Below are positions 48,321 to 60,708 of a stretch of 64,000 bases of DNA, one piece after another. The notes beneath the pieces were generated by a model. That model had not been told where the DNA came from and did not search any database. It saw only the letters and a list, made by a program, of their open reading frames with translations. The position numbers and the translations under genes were made by a program. The stretch's first letter is position 1. The number at the start of each line of letters is the position of its first letter. This DNA comes from Rotaria socialis (lineage: Eukaryota > Rotifera > Eurotatoria > Philodinida > Philodinidae): the NCBI GenBank assembly GCA_905331475.1, contig CAJNYU010000350.1, forward strand, positions 1 to 64,000. The letters are read 5' to 3'.

Positions 48321-49604
48321 ATATTCTACACTTATTTTGTATATACAACAAAAACCAACAAATACAATTTTTTTTTCGTTTTATAAATCAGCTTTAATTT
48401 GAATAAAAAAAAAAGAAATGGTAGAATGATGAAAGACTTCGTGTGGCAATCGTAGAAATGTACACCAATGTAAATATCACAGATGATGATGATGATGACG
48501 ACTGTTTTCAATTGTTTTTCTTCTTAAAATTTTATAAGTGTCATGATCGCGAACGAGACGCTAGCCTTCCAACTCCATGCACAAGATACGTTAACTACTT
48601 TTCCTTATTCAGATGATCACAATATGCATCGTATTTTGTCTATAAAGAGGGAAAAAGAATCAACCATTCACTTAACAAATAAAATGATTATTATTATGAG
48701 CGAAATAATAATATCGATGATCATTCATGGGCATATGTGTTTGTGAACCTTGAAATGGCATTTTATTGTCGTTTCCTTCATACAAGTGAAGCAATACAAA
48801 AAAAATGACACTTAAAAGTGTCCGTGTTGCCAATAAAGAAAATATACAACATAATATATTTGAGAACCAACTTTCTATGATACACTTCAAGTTTCTTTTC
48901 TTCTGAGTCATATTGTGTGCTTCGTTATTACTCAAGAAATAATAGTTAGAATATTTGTGGAACTTATATCATAACTCAACAACAATAGTGATTATTTTTT
49001 TATGGCTATCAAAATAAACTTCAATCGATTCATTATTTAGATAATAAAAAAGAAAACTACCTGTACCAATACATAATTTTCAAGTGTCCTTTTAAACTTG
49101 AAATTGATAGATTGTAAAAGAAAATTATTTGAATAATCTTTTTCTTTATCCATATCACACATCTAATTATGATATCATTTGAAAATTTCATCAAAAGAAC
49201 ATTTACAAAAATTAGCTATTCAAGTAAAATATGATTCAATTTTATTATTATGAGTATAAAACTTAGAAATACTCTAAAAATCAATGAGATTCCAATATTT
49301 ATTGATCTTTATCTATATATATGTGATAGAAAAGAAAAGAAAATATTTTCTTCGGCCCAAGTTGTCATTAATATTTTGAATATTGTTACAAGAATCGTAT
49401 TAATTTTTAATGGTTTCTTCCCATACAATACATTTTTCAAAGCAATTTTTTCATGGTATTGATCGAATAGCCGAGGCGAATATTTCATTTAATCCTCTTT
49501 GAATAGGTATGTAATATAATTCATTAAACGTGCCGAATGAAGTTTCTGAGCATACAATATTAAGAGCTAAGAGAAAAATAAAACTACAGATTTTTATTCT
49601 ATTT
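48321..49604. other. Intergenic between convergent genes
   Basis: About 1.3 kb holding the 3' flanks of the unrecognised gene (+) and the glutaredoxin-like gene (-). A short GAT/GAC repeat lies near 48484. No gene seen. Confidence 0.45.
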
Positions 49605-50045
49605 CTATTTAAGTAAGACGTTTTTCAATGATCCATCTTTATGAGAAAGATTTAATTCAAATAAAGAGCCAAAGTAAAGTTGATCGATAAAAATATACGG
49701 AGTCTTGTTTCATGAAAAGAAAAAACTTAAAATAGATGTGCTTTTATTTTTTATTTTTACAATACCTGTCGGCGATCGGTAAAACAAAGAGTACGAAAAT
49801 AATTTTCCATTTGTTTACAATCTTGTCTTGTTTCAATATCAATCCATTCATAAGAATCTTTCCATAAGAAAAAATTTATTTAGAAATTTCTTCTCACTTA
49901 AAATGTTCGATATACCTTTTGGTAACAAATATTGTTCAAGTATTTGTTTCACTTGATGTGAATCAGGATCCTTTGATTTGCCAAATACCATGATTCGACG
50001 AGCGCTGACTTTGTTATTAACAAAATTTTTTGTAGAGCCTGACAT
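49605..50045 (-). CDS. Glutaredoxin-fold protein lacking the CxxC
   Basis: Three short exons encode about 107 aa. Exon 1 starts MSGSTKNFVNNKVSARRIMV and gives RRIMVFGKSKDPDSHQVKQI. Exon 2 gives DSYEWIDIETRQDCKQM. Exon 3, after a CAG donor, gives TPYIFIDQLYFGSLFEL and ends DGSLKNVLLK. The order beta strand, helix, TP with cis-proline, then a Gly-containing strand-turn is the glutaredoxin fold. The active-site CxxC, which should follow FGKS, is replaced by DPDS, so normal thiol-disulfide chemistry is not expected. GRXCR and SH3BGR-like proteins are known redox-dead or atypical relatives; the ending recalls GRXCR from memory. It lies 185 bp downstream of LRRC71 on the same strand. Confidence 0.65.
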
Positions 50046-50230
50046 AATTATTATCTATAATCAATGAGCTAAGCATCATTATTATGTTATCAATCATAAG
50101 TAAGAATATATTTATTAGTTATAAAAGAAAAAAGAAAAAAACAAAGAAGTTTATTCTTTCAATCGAGATGTTGGTCGTTGATCTAAAATAATCGAAATCG
50201 ACATTTCAATTCCTGTCCTATTTTATTTGA

Positions 50231-53200
50231 CTAACTTGTAGGCTTAGAGCTCGACCCTGTTCGCGGCTTTTCTAATGTATTTGCTGTTTTCTCTGATATT
50301 GACTGTTGCAATTGTTGAATTGATTGTAAATCGAACGATTCTTTTGGTTCACGTTCTCTTAGTTGTTGAAAACGTAGCAAAGGACTTTTTTGCGTCAGTA
50401 ATATTTCTATGGATTGATATTCAGATGATTTCGTCGAAATATCATTCATACCCTTTAAAAAATAAATCTTTTTTGTAAACCATCGAGAAACATCTTATTG
50501 AGAAAGAAGAACGTTGATCAATTCAAATTTTTCATTCTCAAATCTAATGTATTGAAATTTTCTTTCGAAATCAACTTAATGTATGATAACAAAAATTATA
50601 ACAATTATTAGACATTGATTATAGAATAAACAAGAGTCATTTTCATACTTTAGATTTGTTTTAAATAAGTTTTAAATTTCTTTGTGAATAAAATTCTAAA
50701 TATAAAACTGATCAAGTTTATTATACATACGTCTATCGTGAGTGTTGCCTTAAATCTAACTCAAAATTTTACAGATGACTCTTGTAAAAAAAAATATCTA
50801 TGAGAGATACTCAATTTTTCTCTGTTGCCAAGTGCCTGAAATCGTTGTTTATATTTCATAGATTGAAAAATATGTTTTCACCTTTAATTCAAGCCGACAA
50901 AGACCAGAAAAGTTCATTAATGGAGCTGTTGCTGTTGAAGATAAATTGAATATATCATTGGCATTTGTAAATGCCGATTGTTGTTCAAGTGAAAGAAGAA
51001 ATTCTCGAACACTATCTATTGTTAGATAATTTCCTTAAAGAAAAATTTAATTTTTTTCTTCAGGAATATAATTTTTGCAAAATTTTATGATTACGTGATA
51101 AATTTAAGCTTAGAAGAACGAAGTTTCCTCTCAACCACATTTCACCATCTTGTGATTCAAATTCATTTGTTTCAAGTAATGGATTTTCACGTTCGTTTCC
51201 TTGAATCGGTAACAATACTGACTGTGGAATAAAAAAACCAGAATAGAATTCAGGTAACTTATTTTTCTTAAATTATTTTAAAAGAAAATTTCCAGCAAAC
51301 AAGAAGAAGAAGAAGAAGAAAAAAGAACACAAAACAGAGCATTGAATACTTTTCCTGATAATGACAAATCATTTGAACGACCCTAATGATTAAATAAAAC
51401 TTAAGATTTGTTTCATTTTCTTCGACGGATTCAAAAGAACAATAATATAGAACAAAAGCAAGGTTAGTGAATATTGATTTACAGTTATGAATAACATAGA
51501 ATATAAAATCGATTTCACTTACAAAGAAATCGAGTAGAATACTCAAATAATTGAGTGCTTCCTGTAGGATATATGCATATAATGTGCATGTTAAATTGTG
51601 GTTTGCAAGAAAATATAAAATAGAAGAATTTATTTACTTGTTCGGCTGCATCTTCATCTTCTTCTTTGACTATTGAAATATTCTTTTTTGTTGTTACATT
51701 AGCAGTAGTTGCTACTTTTCTTATACGTGAAGGACCAGGTGTTTTAGACTGATCTATGGAAAAGAATTTTTACAAACAAGAATTTTCTACATAAAAACAT
51801 GAATTTTCTCTTACCTGAATCTTTGTTACTTGCATTTGATGTACTAGCAGTTGTACGACGAGATGTACTACCGGTTGCTGGAGATGCATTGAGCACTGAT
51901 GAGCGTCCACTACTACCTTCGTTTCGTCCTCGTCTTAAATCACCTTTGTTTTCTGATGGTGGACGATTTTCATCTGAAAAATCAAATAAAGAATTCTAAT
52001 TAATCAATATGAGTATCGTGCGTCTTTACCAGATTCATTGCGATTGCGTTTTTCCTAAAGTTTAAAGGAACTCGATAAAGTATTAGAAACGACGGGAAAA
52101 AAATCAGTTATACTACATTTTGTGAGGTTCTTCCTGTATTTATTTTTCGTTTATTTGGATCTGCCACACGTTTAAAATCGCCACGACTAGTTCGTCCTGA
52201 TTTACTTTTTGTTGATACATTTGAAGGAGTCGGTGAATTAGTCTTAAATAATAAATATTATTATTACTTTTTTCTATTAATAATTAAATGATTTCTAACT
52301 GACATGAACTCGAAATTCATCTAGATGTGTTTCAGCATAACGTTTAAGTATTATACGTCGACGTTGAATGATTTCTTCTGGTGTCAGTACAATTCTTCGA
52401 AGAACCTATTCATTGAATTTTATTTTATTAAAAAATTAATAAATTTTATGGTTAAAATAAAAACAAATTATTCAAAAACAAAAAGCAATATTTTCAAATT
52501 TACTCTAAACGGAATAACACATATCATTATTTTAGACTATGTTTGATAAAATACACGCCCGGCTATTTTCTATCAAACAAAGTCAATACAATTAAAATCG
52601 ATTAGTAGGAAAAACTAAACGAAAAACCTACCCTTCTTTATATCTAAAGAAATATTTTATAAAGATAATATTTACTATTGCAATGAAATACTTACTAATG
52701 CCAAGGGAAGAGCACCTTTATCATTAATGAAATTCGATGAAAGATTGAGAGATATTAATGTTCTGTTATAACGTAATGCCTGAGAAACAAAATTTTTTTG
52801 AATTGAAACAAATAAGTATTTTGTTTACTGCTGCTAAAGATTGAGCACCAATATCACCAATTCGATTTCCACTTAAATTAAGTGTTAGCAATTTCCAATT
52901 TTGTCTTGAAATGTTACCAAGAGCACGAGCAATTCGTTCAACACCTTTATCAGTAATATTACAATAACGAAGAGATAATTGACTAATTCTATAGAAATTG
53001 AACATATTAGTTGAAAGAAAAGCGCATAGATAATTTATTACTTTGAGTCATCTTTTTCAATTAAAAGATGAAAACATTCTGCTGCTATCGGATTTCCATC
53101 GAGAGAAATATTCCTATGAAAGATTATAAAATTATTTTTCACTATTTTTCTGTTTTCTACTGCGCATTTTTTCCATTATAGTTATACTTGATAATGAAGT

Positions 53201-54258
53201 AAAAATCAAATTTAATCAACTGTGTGCTTTATATATAAGATTGATTATTAAAATTAAAAAGAAAAAACTTACTTCAAATTTTTTATTACTTGACATAACT
53301 CAACTAATCCATAAATAGTCTTGTCATTAAGACCAACATAACAGAAACTAAATTTCGAGAACAGGTGAATAGAGAAAAAGTGAGAATGATATTTATGAAG
53401 TGTAAGTTACTCAAGTGTATGCAGTTGTTCTTGTAAAGGTAGAATTTTTTTCAAAATATCAATAAAACGTTGGTCAAGTTTCCAAGCTAGGTATAGAAAA
53501 ATAATAGGGAGACGTACAAAACTTTTATAAAACAAAATACATCGCATATAAAGAGCTGTTATTTGATCGATGGATTCTGTTTCATTGTTGGCTGAATCTG
53601 CCAATAATTTAGGTCGATAGAACTCACTATCTGGAATAAGATGAAAACTTTTATAGGACGGTGAAGGAACTTTGGATTGTTCTTGTCCTATATAAGAGAA
53701 AAATTATCTAGGTTATCTATACGATAATGAATGTACCTGCAACACTAAAGGATCTGTTGTCACTATCGGCGCCTGTTATTCCTATTAAAATTCCACTTTG
53801 ACTAACAGAGGGCACTCTTGCGCGAGATGTTTTCTTTCCTATTGTTGATAGTTGCTCTTCAGCAAGACCACCAGCAACTACTGATGGAGTAACTGACGCT
53901 CCAGATGGTGCTACTGTTTGCGATTGTTGTTGTTGTTGTTGCTGCTGCTGTTGACTTTGGGATGTAGCAGATTGAATTTGTGCGGATTGTGTTGGATTAC
54001 CGCGAATGTAAACAGGAATAGTTATAGGATAAGTTAAAGATGGTTCGCGACAGCATTGTTCTAAATCAGCAGCAAATTTACCAACAAACTGCTGAGTCTC
54101 TACAGAAAATAGAAGATATACATTTGCATAAAAAAAGATAGATAGATTTATTGACCTTGCTCTGGTACTGATCCAGCACCGGTTATACCTAATACACTAG
54201 GGCCACTTAATGATATTTTACTTCCTTTACTAATGTTGTCTGCTCGTTTTGGTCCCAT
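50231..54258 (-). CDS. LRRC71: Leucine-rich repeat protein LRRC71
   Basis: A gene of many exons, starting MGPKRADNISKGSKISLSGP. An N-terminal low-complexity part includes a polyglutamine run of about ten (GTTGTT repeat near 53928-53952). The LRR part begins ALYMRSWKLDQRFIDILKKI (intron at about 53545-53491 removed), matching EIYIRGWKVEERIL of the human protein. It continues FCYVGLNDKTIYGLVEL, NISLDGNPIAAECFHLLI, ISQLSLRYCNITDKGVERIA, LNLSGNRIGDIGAQSLAA and SLNLSSNFINDKGALPLA, then VLRRIVLTPEEIIQRRRIIL, the diagnostic helix after the repeats. A long charged linker leads to a final LRR-like pair, including NYLTIDSVREFLLSLEQQ. Vertebrate LRRC71 is expressed in ciliated tissue and testis, so a ciliary role is likely. 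Gene appears intact. Confidence 0.88.
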
Positions 54259-55979
54259 GATATATGAATCCGATAAGAAGACAATCGAGTAGTATAAAAT
54301 CTGTGTAATCTCTATACCATTCTAACTTCAATACACCCTTGATACACCCTCCACCCTATAGAACCATAATATATAACAAATAACAGATGGCGCTCATTTG
54401 ATGCAGTTCAAAATAACTAGAATTGTGCCTATTTGCTCTCGATGAATGAAAAAAAAGAATTGTACGTCGGTTTATTTCAATTATTTAGAACATTTCAAAA
54501 TATCAAAATCTTTTAAGATGATAATTTATATTATATAGTAAATAATACATAGAACTGAATATAGTTCACTTATTACTAATATATTTCAATATTATTCTTA
54601 ATAATGTAACGCTCGTTTATAATTGCTTCGTACAATATGAAAGTTCATATTTTTATGTAACCATGAATAAACCTATTTTGAAATCAGTTTTCAAAAACAT
54701 GAAGACGACATGTGAAGTAAAAAGTATTTTCATGATTAAAACAAAGGAAGCTGACCAGTTGATATATTTCTAATAAGAATTTTTGCATTCAATGCTTTGT
54801 CACTCAAAAAATAGGATAAATAAACTTCAAACGTATCGTTGTTATGCTGTCGTGCTAGTCATTTTCGAGTCGACGGTGAGAATATTTACTGTTGACATAA
54901 AAAGTTTTTGATACAATTTTACTGATTATCGCATGACAACTACGTGCATAATACAATTGAGCACTTATTATTTGTCAACGTGACAAATTACAGTATAAAT
55001 ATTTAAGAACTTCAGTGATTTTGACTAGCGAATATTTAATTTGAAATCAATGAATTATGTTGTGTCGTTAGTTGTTTGGTACACTATACTATGTAGTGGA
55101 TGTTTAATATTAATTTTGCAACATAAAAGAGAAATGTAAATAGAAATTTTGATAAATTTTTGCAACGAAATCATTCAGAGATGATGTAATTAGTAAACAT
55201 AATGATTTATAGTAATAGTTTAAAATGACAGGAAAAAACTTTGTCATCAAACTATTGTCTTCCAGCATGAAACTTAATTGTATTGTTAATATTCTAATTA
55301 TATTTATGATTTAATCCATCTGGTGATTGTCTCACAACTGACTATGAAGAAAAACGATTTTGAAACTATAGAATTATCTTTGATAGTTCACAATTTAGCA
55401 CTTCATCTTCTACAATCTTACAGTAAAACGTTGCTGTTGACTGCATCAATATAACTATCCTGATCGTTTCAATTTCAACGGAATATATTTTGGTATTGGT
55501 ACATTTATATTTTAATCATTGGTTACTAAGTATTGCCGATACCAATATATAACTATGTAAAGAGGAAAAAATAAAAAAAAGTGAAAATCTATCGATCGCT
55601 CCGAAACTATGATTAATTATAATCTTCTTGACAAATATGTTTTTGTTAATCATTCAAATTAAATAATCTTAAGGAGCTTTTGCAACACGTTAGAATGTTC
55701 AAATAAATTATATTATCTATTGACAGGCAGGAGTGTTTCCTGTAGATTTTGAATTTAACAAAAAAAAATCTTCTACAATTTTCTTACCAATATTGTTTGA
55801 TGCATCTTCTTTAAAAGATCAATAGAAAAAAGTAGATGTTAAGTTTGCGCCGGGAATATATATATATATATATGCATATTTATTCAAAAACAGAGAAATA
55901 GAGAAAACTAAAGGCGAATAGAAAAGAAAAAAAAACAGATAGATAAACAACAACTTGCTCTTTCATCAATAGTATATTT
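54259..55979. other. Intergenic between LRRC71 and RNF10
   Basis: About 1.7 kb: the upstream region of LRRC71 and the 3' flank of RNF10. AT-rich, with a perfect (AT)n tract near 55857-55872. No gene seen. Confidence 0.45.
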
Positions 55980-58900
55980 TCACAATTTCACTTGACTACC
56001 TAATCCAGTAGCAAACAATACTTGTTTATGTTTTCTATTTTTCTTTTTAGTCGTGGCCTTGCTTGTGGTTTCATCGAGTTTTGATGCAAGATTTTCTTCA
56101 TCATTTACTATACAAAAGCAAAACATTTTTATTTCTTATGAAAGTAAAATATTAATAGAATACAAACCAAGCTTAAGCTGCTCAAAAACTCCTTCAAGAC
56201 TAAAGCTTGAATGAAAATTCGGTGTAGCTGCATAATATGCTTCATCTTCATTAATATGATCTTCGTCACTTTCATAATTGTCTTTTTTGTTTTGTTTATT
56301 TTTCTTTTTTTTCGAAATTTCGGCAACTGCAATTTTCTCACTAGTCGATTTATTGGTTGTAGATGGTTTCAGTACAGGCGGAGCTTGCTGCTTAAGCATT
56401 TGAGCAAATGAAACAGTCGTTGGAGGTGACAAATTTTCATCGAATGATTGAATAGATGCTGATGTTGCACTACTAATCATGGCTGGAAATTCTTCCATTG
56501 AATTTGTTCCATTTACAGGAAAAGTTTCTTGTGGTATATACATCATTTCAGGCGGATCTTTGGAATAAAACAAAAGTTAAAATTAAATTTTCATTTGAAT
56601 ATTCAAAGTTTATGTACATTGAGAAAATAGTTTTTGACTCTCAACGAATTCTGCTTGTTGTTGTCTTCTTTTTTCTAGGCGTTCTTTTCGTGTACGCAAT
56701 TGACGACGCCGATGAATTTCATCTAAATTTTAGATAAAAGAATTTGAAAAAATTAATAATACAGCAGCAAAAATTTTACCGTTGAACACTTGCATTGTTG
56801 TTGGAGAGATCATAGGTGGATTAAGACGAACTTCTATAACTTGAAACTCACATGTCAATGGTAAATGACTTATTGAACGAAATTGTGATCGAAATTCCTT
56901 TAGTTGAGTAAGAAAAAAATATTTAATTGTTAAAAAATATTGTTTCTATATTTAAAACTAACTCCAGTCATAAAAAAACTTTCGATGGCTTCAACTCGAA
57001 CACGCAGTTCATCAGGGCATTGTTGATAACAGCCATATTCATGCAATAAAATTCGCGTATTTAAACCATTTAAATATGCATGATAGATATCATCAGCTAG
57101 AATAAAAGTATTTTTTGTTAATATTTTCATTCGAGAAAATTCACTCACCTTTATAAAAGTAGTAACGACTTGGTGATACATTGGATGACACTGATGCTGC
57201 TGCACACAAAAGACTTGTGTCTGTTTAAAAAAAACAGAGATGAATATACAAAGAGATTTATCCACACGAAAATACAAACCAGTAGGTAAACATGCGTTTG
57301 AAGCAGAGTTTTGTTCGGTAATAATATTCAAATTTTCTTCTTGTTTTGAATCTACGACATCATCAAAAGCATTGTCATAAGTTAATGTAGGCTAAAAATA
57401 AAATTATAAGTACTATGCAAATTTGAATGCTAATTATAATCGAAAAAATCACGTTAATAAAACGTATGGAAAACTGCATGAGATTTGTTCTTATAGAAAT
57501 TCATTAATAGAGTATGTTCTTGCTTTTAAGATTATGCAAGTATGTTAACAAACAAATAAATAAACATGAATATTAAGAATAGAAAAAAATATTTCCGCCA
57601 TTGATCGATATGACTCCAAATTGGAAGTGAAATCAACATATTCATTCTGATAGTAGATGGTAATAAACGCACATAATCAAATAACATTCAACTTAGTATA
57701 CTTCCTTAATTTACTAGGAACGAAAAGTTCAATTTTTTGCCCAATTTAAGACTAATATTTAGTTTGGGAATGAAAAATAGATATTCTACTCTTCCATTAT
57801 TTGTTCGTTTTATCTAACGAGCATACAATACAATGGCATTACCAGTATTAAGATCTATCATGAAAGCACAATACTTGATATTGTCGGTCTATGTTCAGAA
57901 TTTTTTTTCAGTTTCACGATGTCAAAATGTATTTTTAGTTTAATCAAGCTCAAAACAGTGATCTTTCAGTGTGTAATATGGCTTAAGGATTAGAATTTCT
58001 TTACAATGTAAATGTGTTTATAGATGCAACATCTCATGAAGAGGGTATTCTACGCGTTTAACAAAGTATTAAGACAATTTTTGTTTTGTGATTATGTTCA
58101 TGTATTTTCCATACTTTCTTTGGTAGTAAATTTTCTTCTTCTTTGATTGGTTTCGATGTTAATTTAATCTCATTCATCCTATTTGTTTGTTCCATTCGTT
58201 GTCGAATAAGTGCTTCTCTTTCCTATAAACAACAAAGAAAAAACGATAATCAAGAAGAAAATAATATTTAAAATTTACATTATTTTCTTCGAGAGCTTGT
58301 TTAATAAAACAAACTTCCGGTTGGTCTCCATCATCTTCTAATTGTTTCAATAATTCAAATTTTTCTTTTTCAATTATTTCACTTAAAATTGTTTCATCAT
58401 CAGCCGATAATAAATGAGCATACTGTTGTGTATTTGCTTTCATTATAAGATGTTCTGGTTCAGATTTTAATACTATATTACTGAAATCCCGTTTTGGATA
58501 AAAAAGTACTGAACCACGTTCACGGCACATTAAACGAAATGTAATCCAATCACCTGGTTTTAAAGATCGCGAAATTATTCCACGAACACTAAAATTATTA
58601 AAAATACAGATATTATAAAAAGTTCATTCGTATTTGAAGACCTTCGAATATCTTGTTTGTAAATTGATTCTGAACAAACAGGACATTTTCTCCAAGGTTT
58701 ATCACTTAATGCTAAATAGTGTAGTAAACATGACCAACAATATACATGTCCACAACGTGTAATTTTTCCTGCTTGTGGTTCAGATAAGCAGATGGGACAT
58801 TTAAGTGTATGCATTGAATGCAGACGAACTTGTTCAACACGTGACCAATCAATAGCTAAATCGGGATCAGTAAAATGAACTGAATAATCATTGGAACTTG

Positions 58901-60708
58901 CTTGAACAATAAATTGACAACTAAAAGTGTTTTTTATGAGAAAAAAAAGAATTGTTTTTACAACTAATGTCGATTTACTTTGCTTGAAGGAATTGTTCTT
59001 TCGAAAATGATTGTCTACTCGATGAATTTCCATTAGTTGACCATTTATTATTTGAATAATAATTTGAATTCAATGATCGACGATTACCACGTACATTAAC
59101 ACGTTGTTTATCAAGATAATGAAAATTAAGTAAATGACTCATATTTGTCTTTTTTGCACCAATACCACCACGTTTACTTCTATATTGGTCATCAAAATCA
59201 ACGAGTTCATTAGGACCGCCATCAAGATTTTCATCATCCACATCAACAAAATCAAAATTTTCGTTCGTTTCTTTCTATTAAAAAGAAAAGGTTGTTCATT
59301 AAAAAGATCCGTTAGAATCACAGACCGAAACGAATGACAAAAATATCATTCGGTCCGATTCTGCTCTTCTGGTGTCTCAAAATTTTCATACCATTAGGTT
59401 CCGGTTTTCAAGACCGGGATTCGGATTCGATTCGGCTTTCCCGGCCACTCAAAAGTTTAATTCAATTCGATTTGGCTAAAAAAACGAAATCGAATCGAAT
59501 TGATTTTTTCATTTTTCCAGCCGAGTCGAATCGAATTAAAATTTTGGGTGATCGGGAAAGCCGACTCGAGTCCGAATCCCGGTCTTGAAAATCGGAACCT
59601 AATTGTATGAAAATTTTGAGACACCAGAAGAGCAGAATCGAATCCGAATCCATGTCCGGAAAAGGCAAATCGGGCCGAATGATATTTTTGTCATTCGTTT
59701 CGGTCTCTGGTTAGAATTCGAAAAAAAATTCATGATGGATGAATGAGTTGGTTTTATTGTTCACTTCCAACTTGACCTGAGTATCAGAAACCCAAAAGAT
59801 ATTTTAGGTTGACGTATAACCATTCTCAATTGCATTTAAACTATATCATGATTTTAATTAAAGATCAATGCATGAGTGAAACGCTCAGAAAACTTGATGG
59901 CGTTTGATTGATTTTCGTAAGCTATTTTATGAGCGAAAATTACGCAAGTCTAGTATAGCTAATCCTTTTTTAAGCTTTTCACGACAAAATTTATTCGGCT
60001 ATTCTCAGTTTTTTATTTACATTTCATATAAATGCAGTGTGTTATCAACAAACCAAACATTGTATTGTCGGAGTATCGTGAAGTCGCAAAAAGAACTCAC
60101 TCGATAAACATTGCTTTGCACATCATTTTGAAATCTCGAATTGACAGCATCTCGTTGTTGTCGACTGTAATTATTTCCTCGATATTGTTTTTGTTGTTGA
60201 ACTTCTTTATTATATCCACGTGAATTTAATTTATTATATTTTGGTGAAGCAGTCAACTCACCACCACTGCCACCACAATTTACTACATATGAAATATAAT
60301 CTACACGTATATTATTTATATATATTCTTTTGCTCTTACCGTTGTTTGATTTTTTTCGACTAACAATATTGTTGCTGTTTGCTCCTCCTCCAGCACTATA
60401 TTGTCGTTGCTCATTATTGTTGTTAATATTGTCAACCATTTGCCTTGTAGCCAGATAATTGGTTTTGTTGTGGAAAGAGTTATTTTCGGCTTTATCTTCC
60501 TGTTCTTGCTGCTTAATAATTGTTTGTTGGTTTTGCTGTAGATTGATGCTTTCGTAATCTTCGTAATCATCGCTTGTTTCACAAAAAATGTTTACCGGCC
60601 ATAATGATAATAAAGAGAAATTCAATGAATTGTTCTGATGATTGTTGGTGTGTTTTGAATTACTTGAAGTTGAATATGAAGACAGATTTGTAAAATAATC
60701 CACAGCTA
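55980..60708 (-). CDS. RNF10: RING finger protein 10 homologue
   Basis: Exons run from about 60708 to the stop at 55980. The N-terminal exons (to 60340, and 60282-60101) are low-complexity, rich in Asn, Gln and Ser, as in vertebrate RNF10. Exon 3 (from 59274) gives MSHLLNFHYLDKQRVNVRGN and KEQFLQANCQFIVQ, close to HLLNF and KELFLQANCQFVV of RNF10. The RING is complete: CPICLSEPQAGKITRCGHVY, then CWSCLLHYL and CPVC. After it come GDWITFRLMCRERGSVLFYP, EVCFIKQALEE, SFAQMLKQQ and NFHSSFSLEGVFEQLKLG, ending KNRKHKQVLFATGLGS. It is an E3 ligase involved in ribosome quality control (40S ubiquitination). No ATG opens the first block: the frame there is open upstream to a stop, and GAGTAG just before looks like an acceptor, so an earlier exon may exist. 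A hAT MITE lies in the intron 59275-60100. Confidence 0.9.
59319..59709. mobile_element. hAT-type MITE, 391 bp, in an RNF10 intron
   Basis: Bracketed by an exact non-palindromic 8-bp duplication, GTTAGAAT, at 59311-59318 and 59710-59717. The ends read inward as CACAGACCGAAACGAATGAC and CAGAGACCGAAACGAATGAC. The arms are inverted copies along almost the whole length (about 180 bp each), so the element is close to one large foldback. It is clearly GC-richer than its surroundings, with many TTCGGATTCGATT-like units. The right arm has about 25 extra bases near its end. An 8-bp duplication with a CAGAG-type end fits the hAT superfamily. It has no coding capacity. It sits in the intron between RNF10 exons 2 and 3, only about 35 bp from the exon 3 acceptor. 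Confidence 0.88.

Noticed and set aside
53928-53955. GTTGTT/GCTGCT trinucleotide repeat
   Set aside because: It is the polyglutamine codon run of LRRC71, not a separate repeat feature.
55857-55872. Perfect (AT)n tract
   Set aside because: An ordinary microsatellite in an intergenic region.
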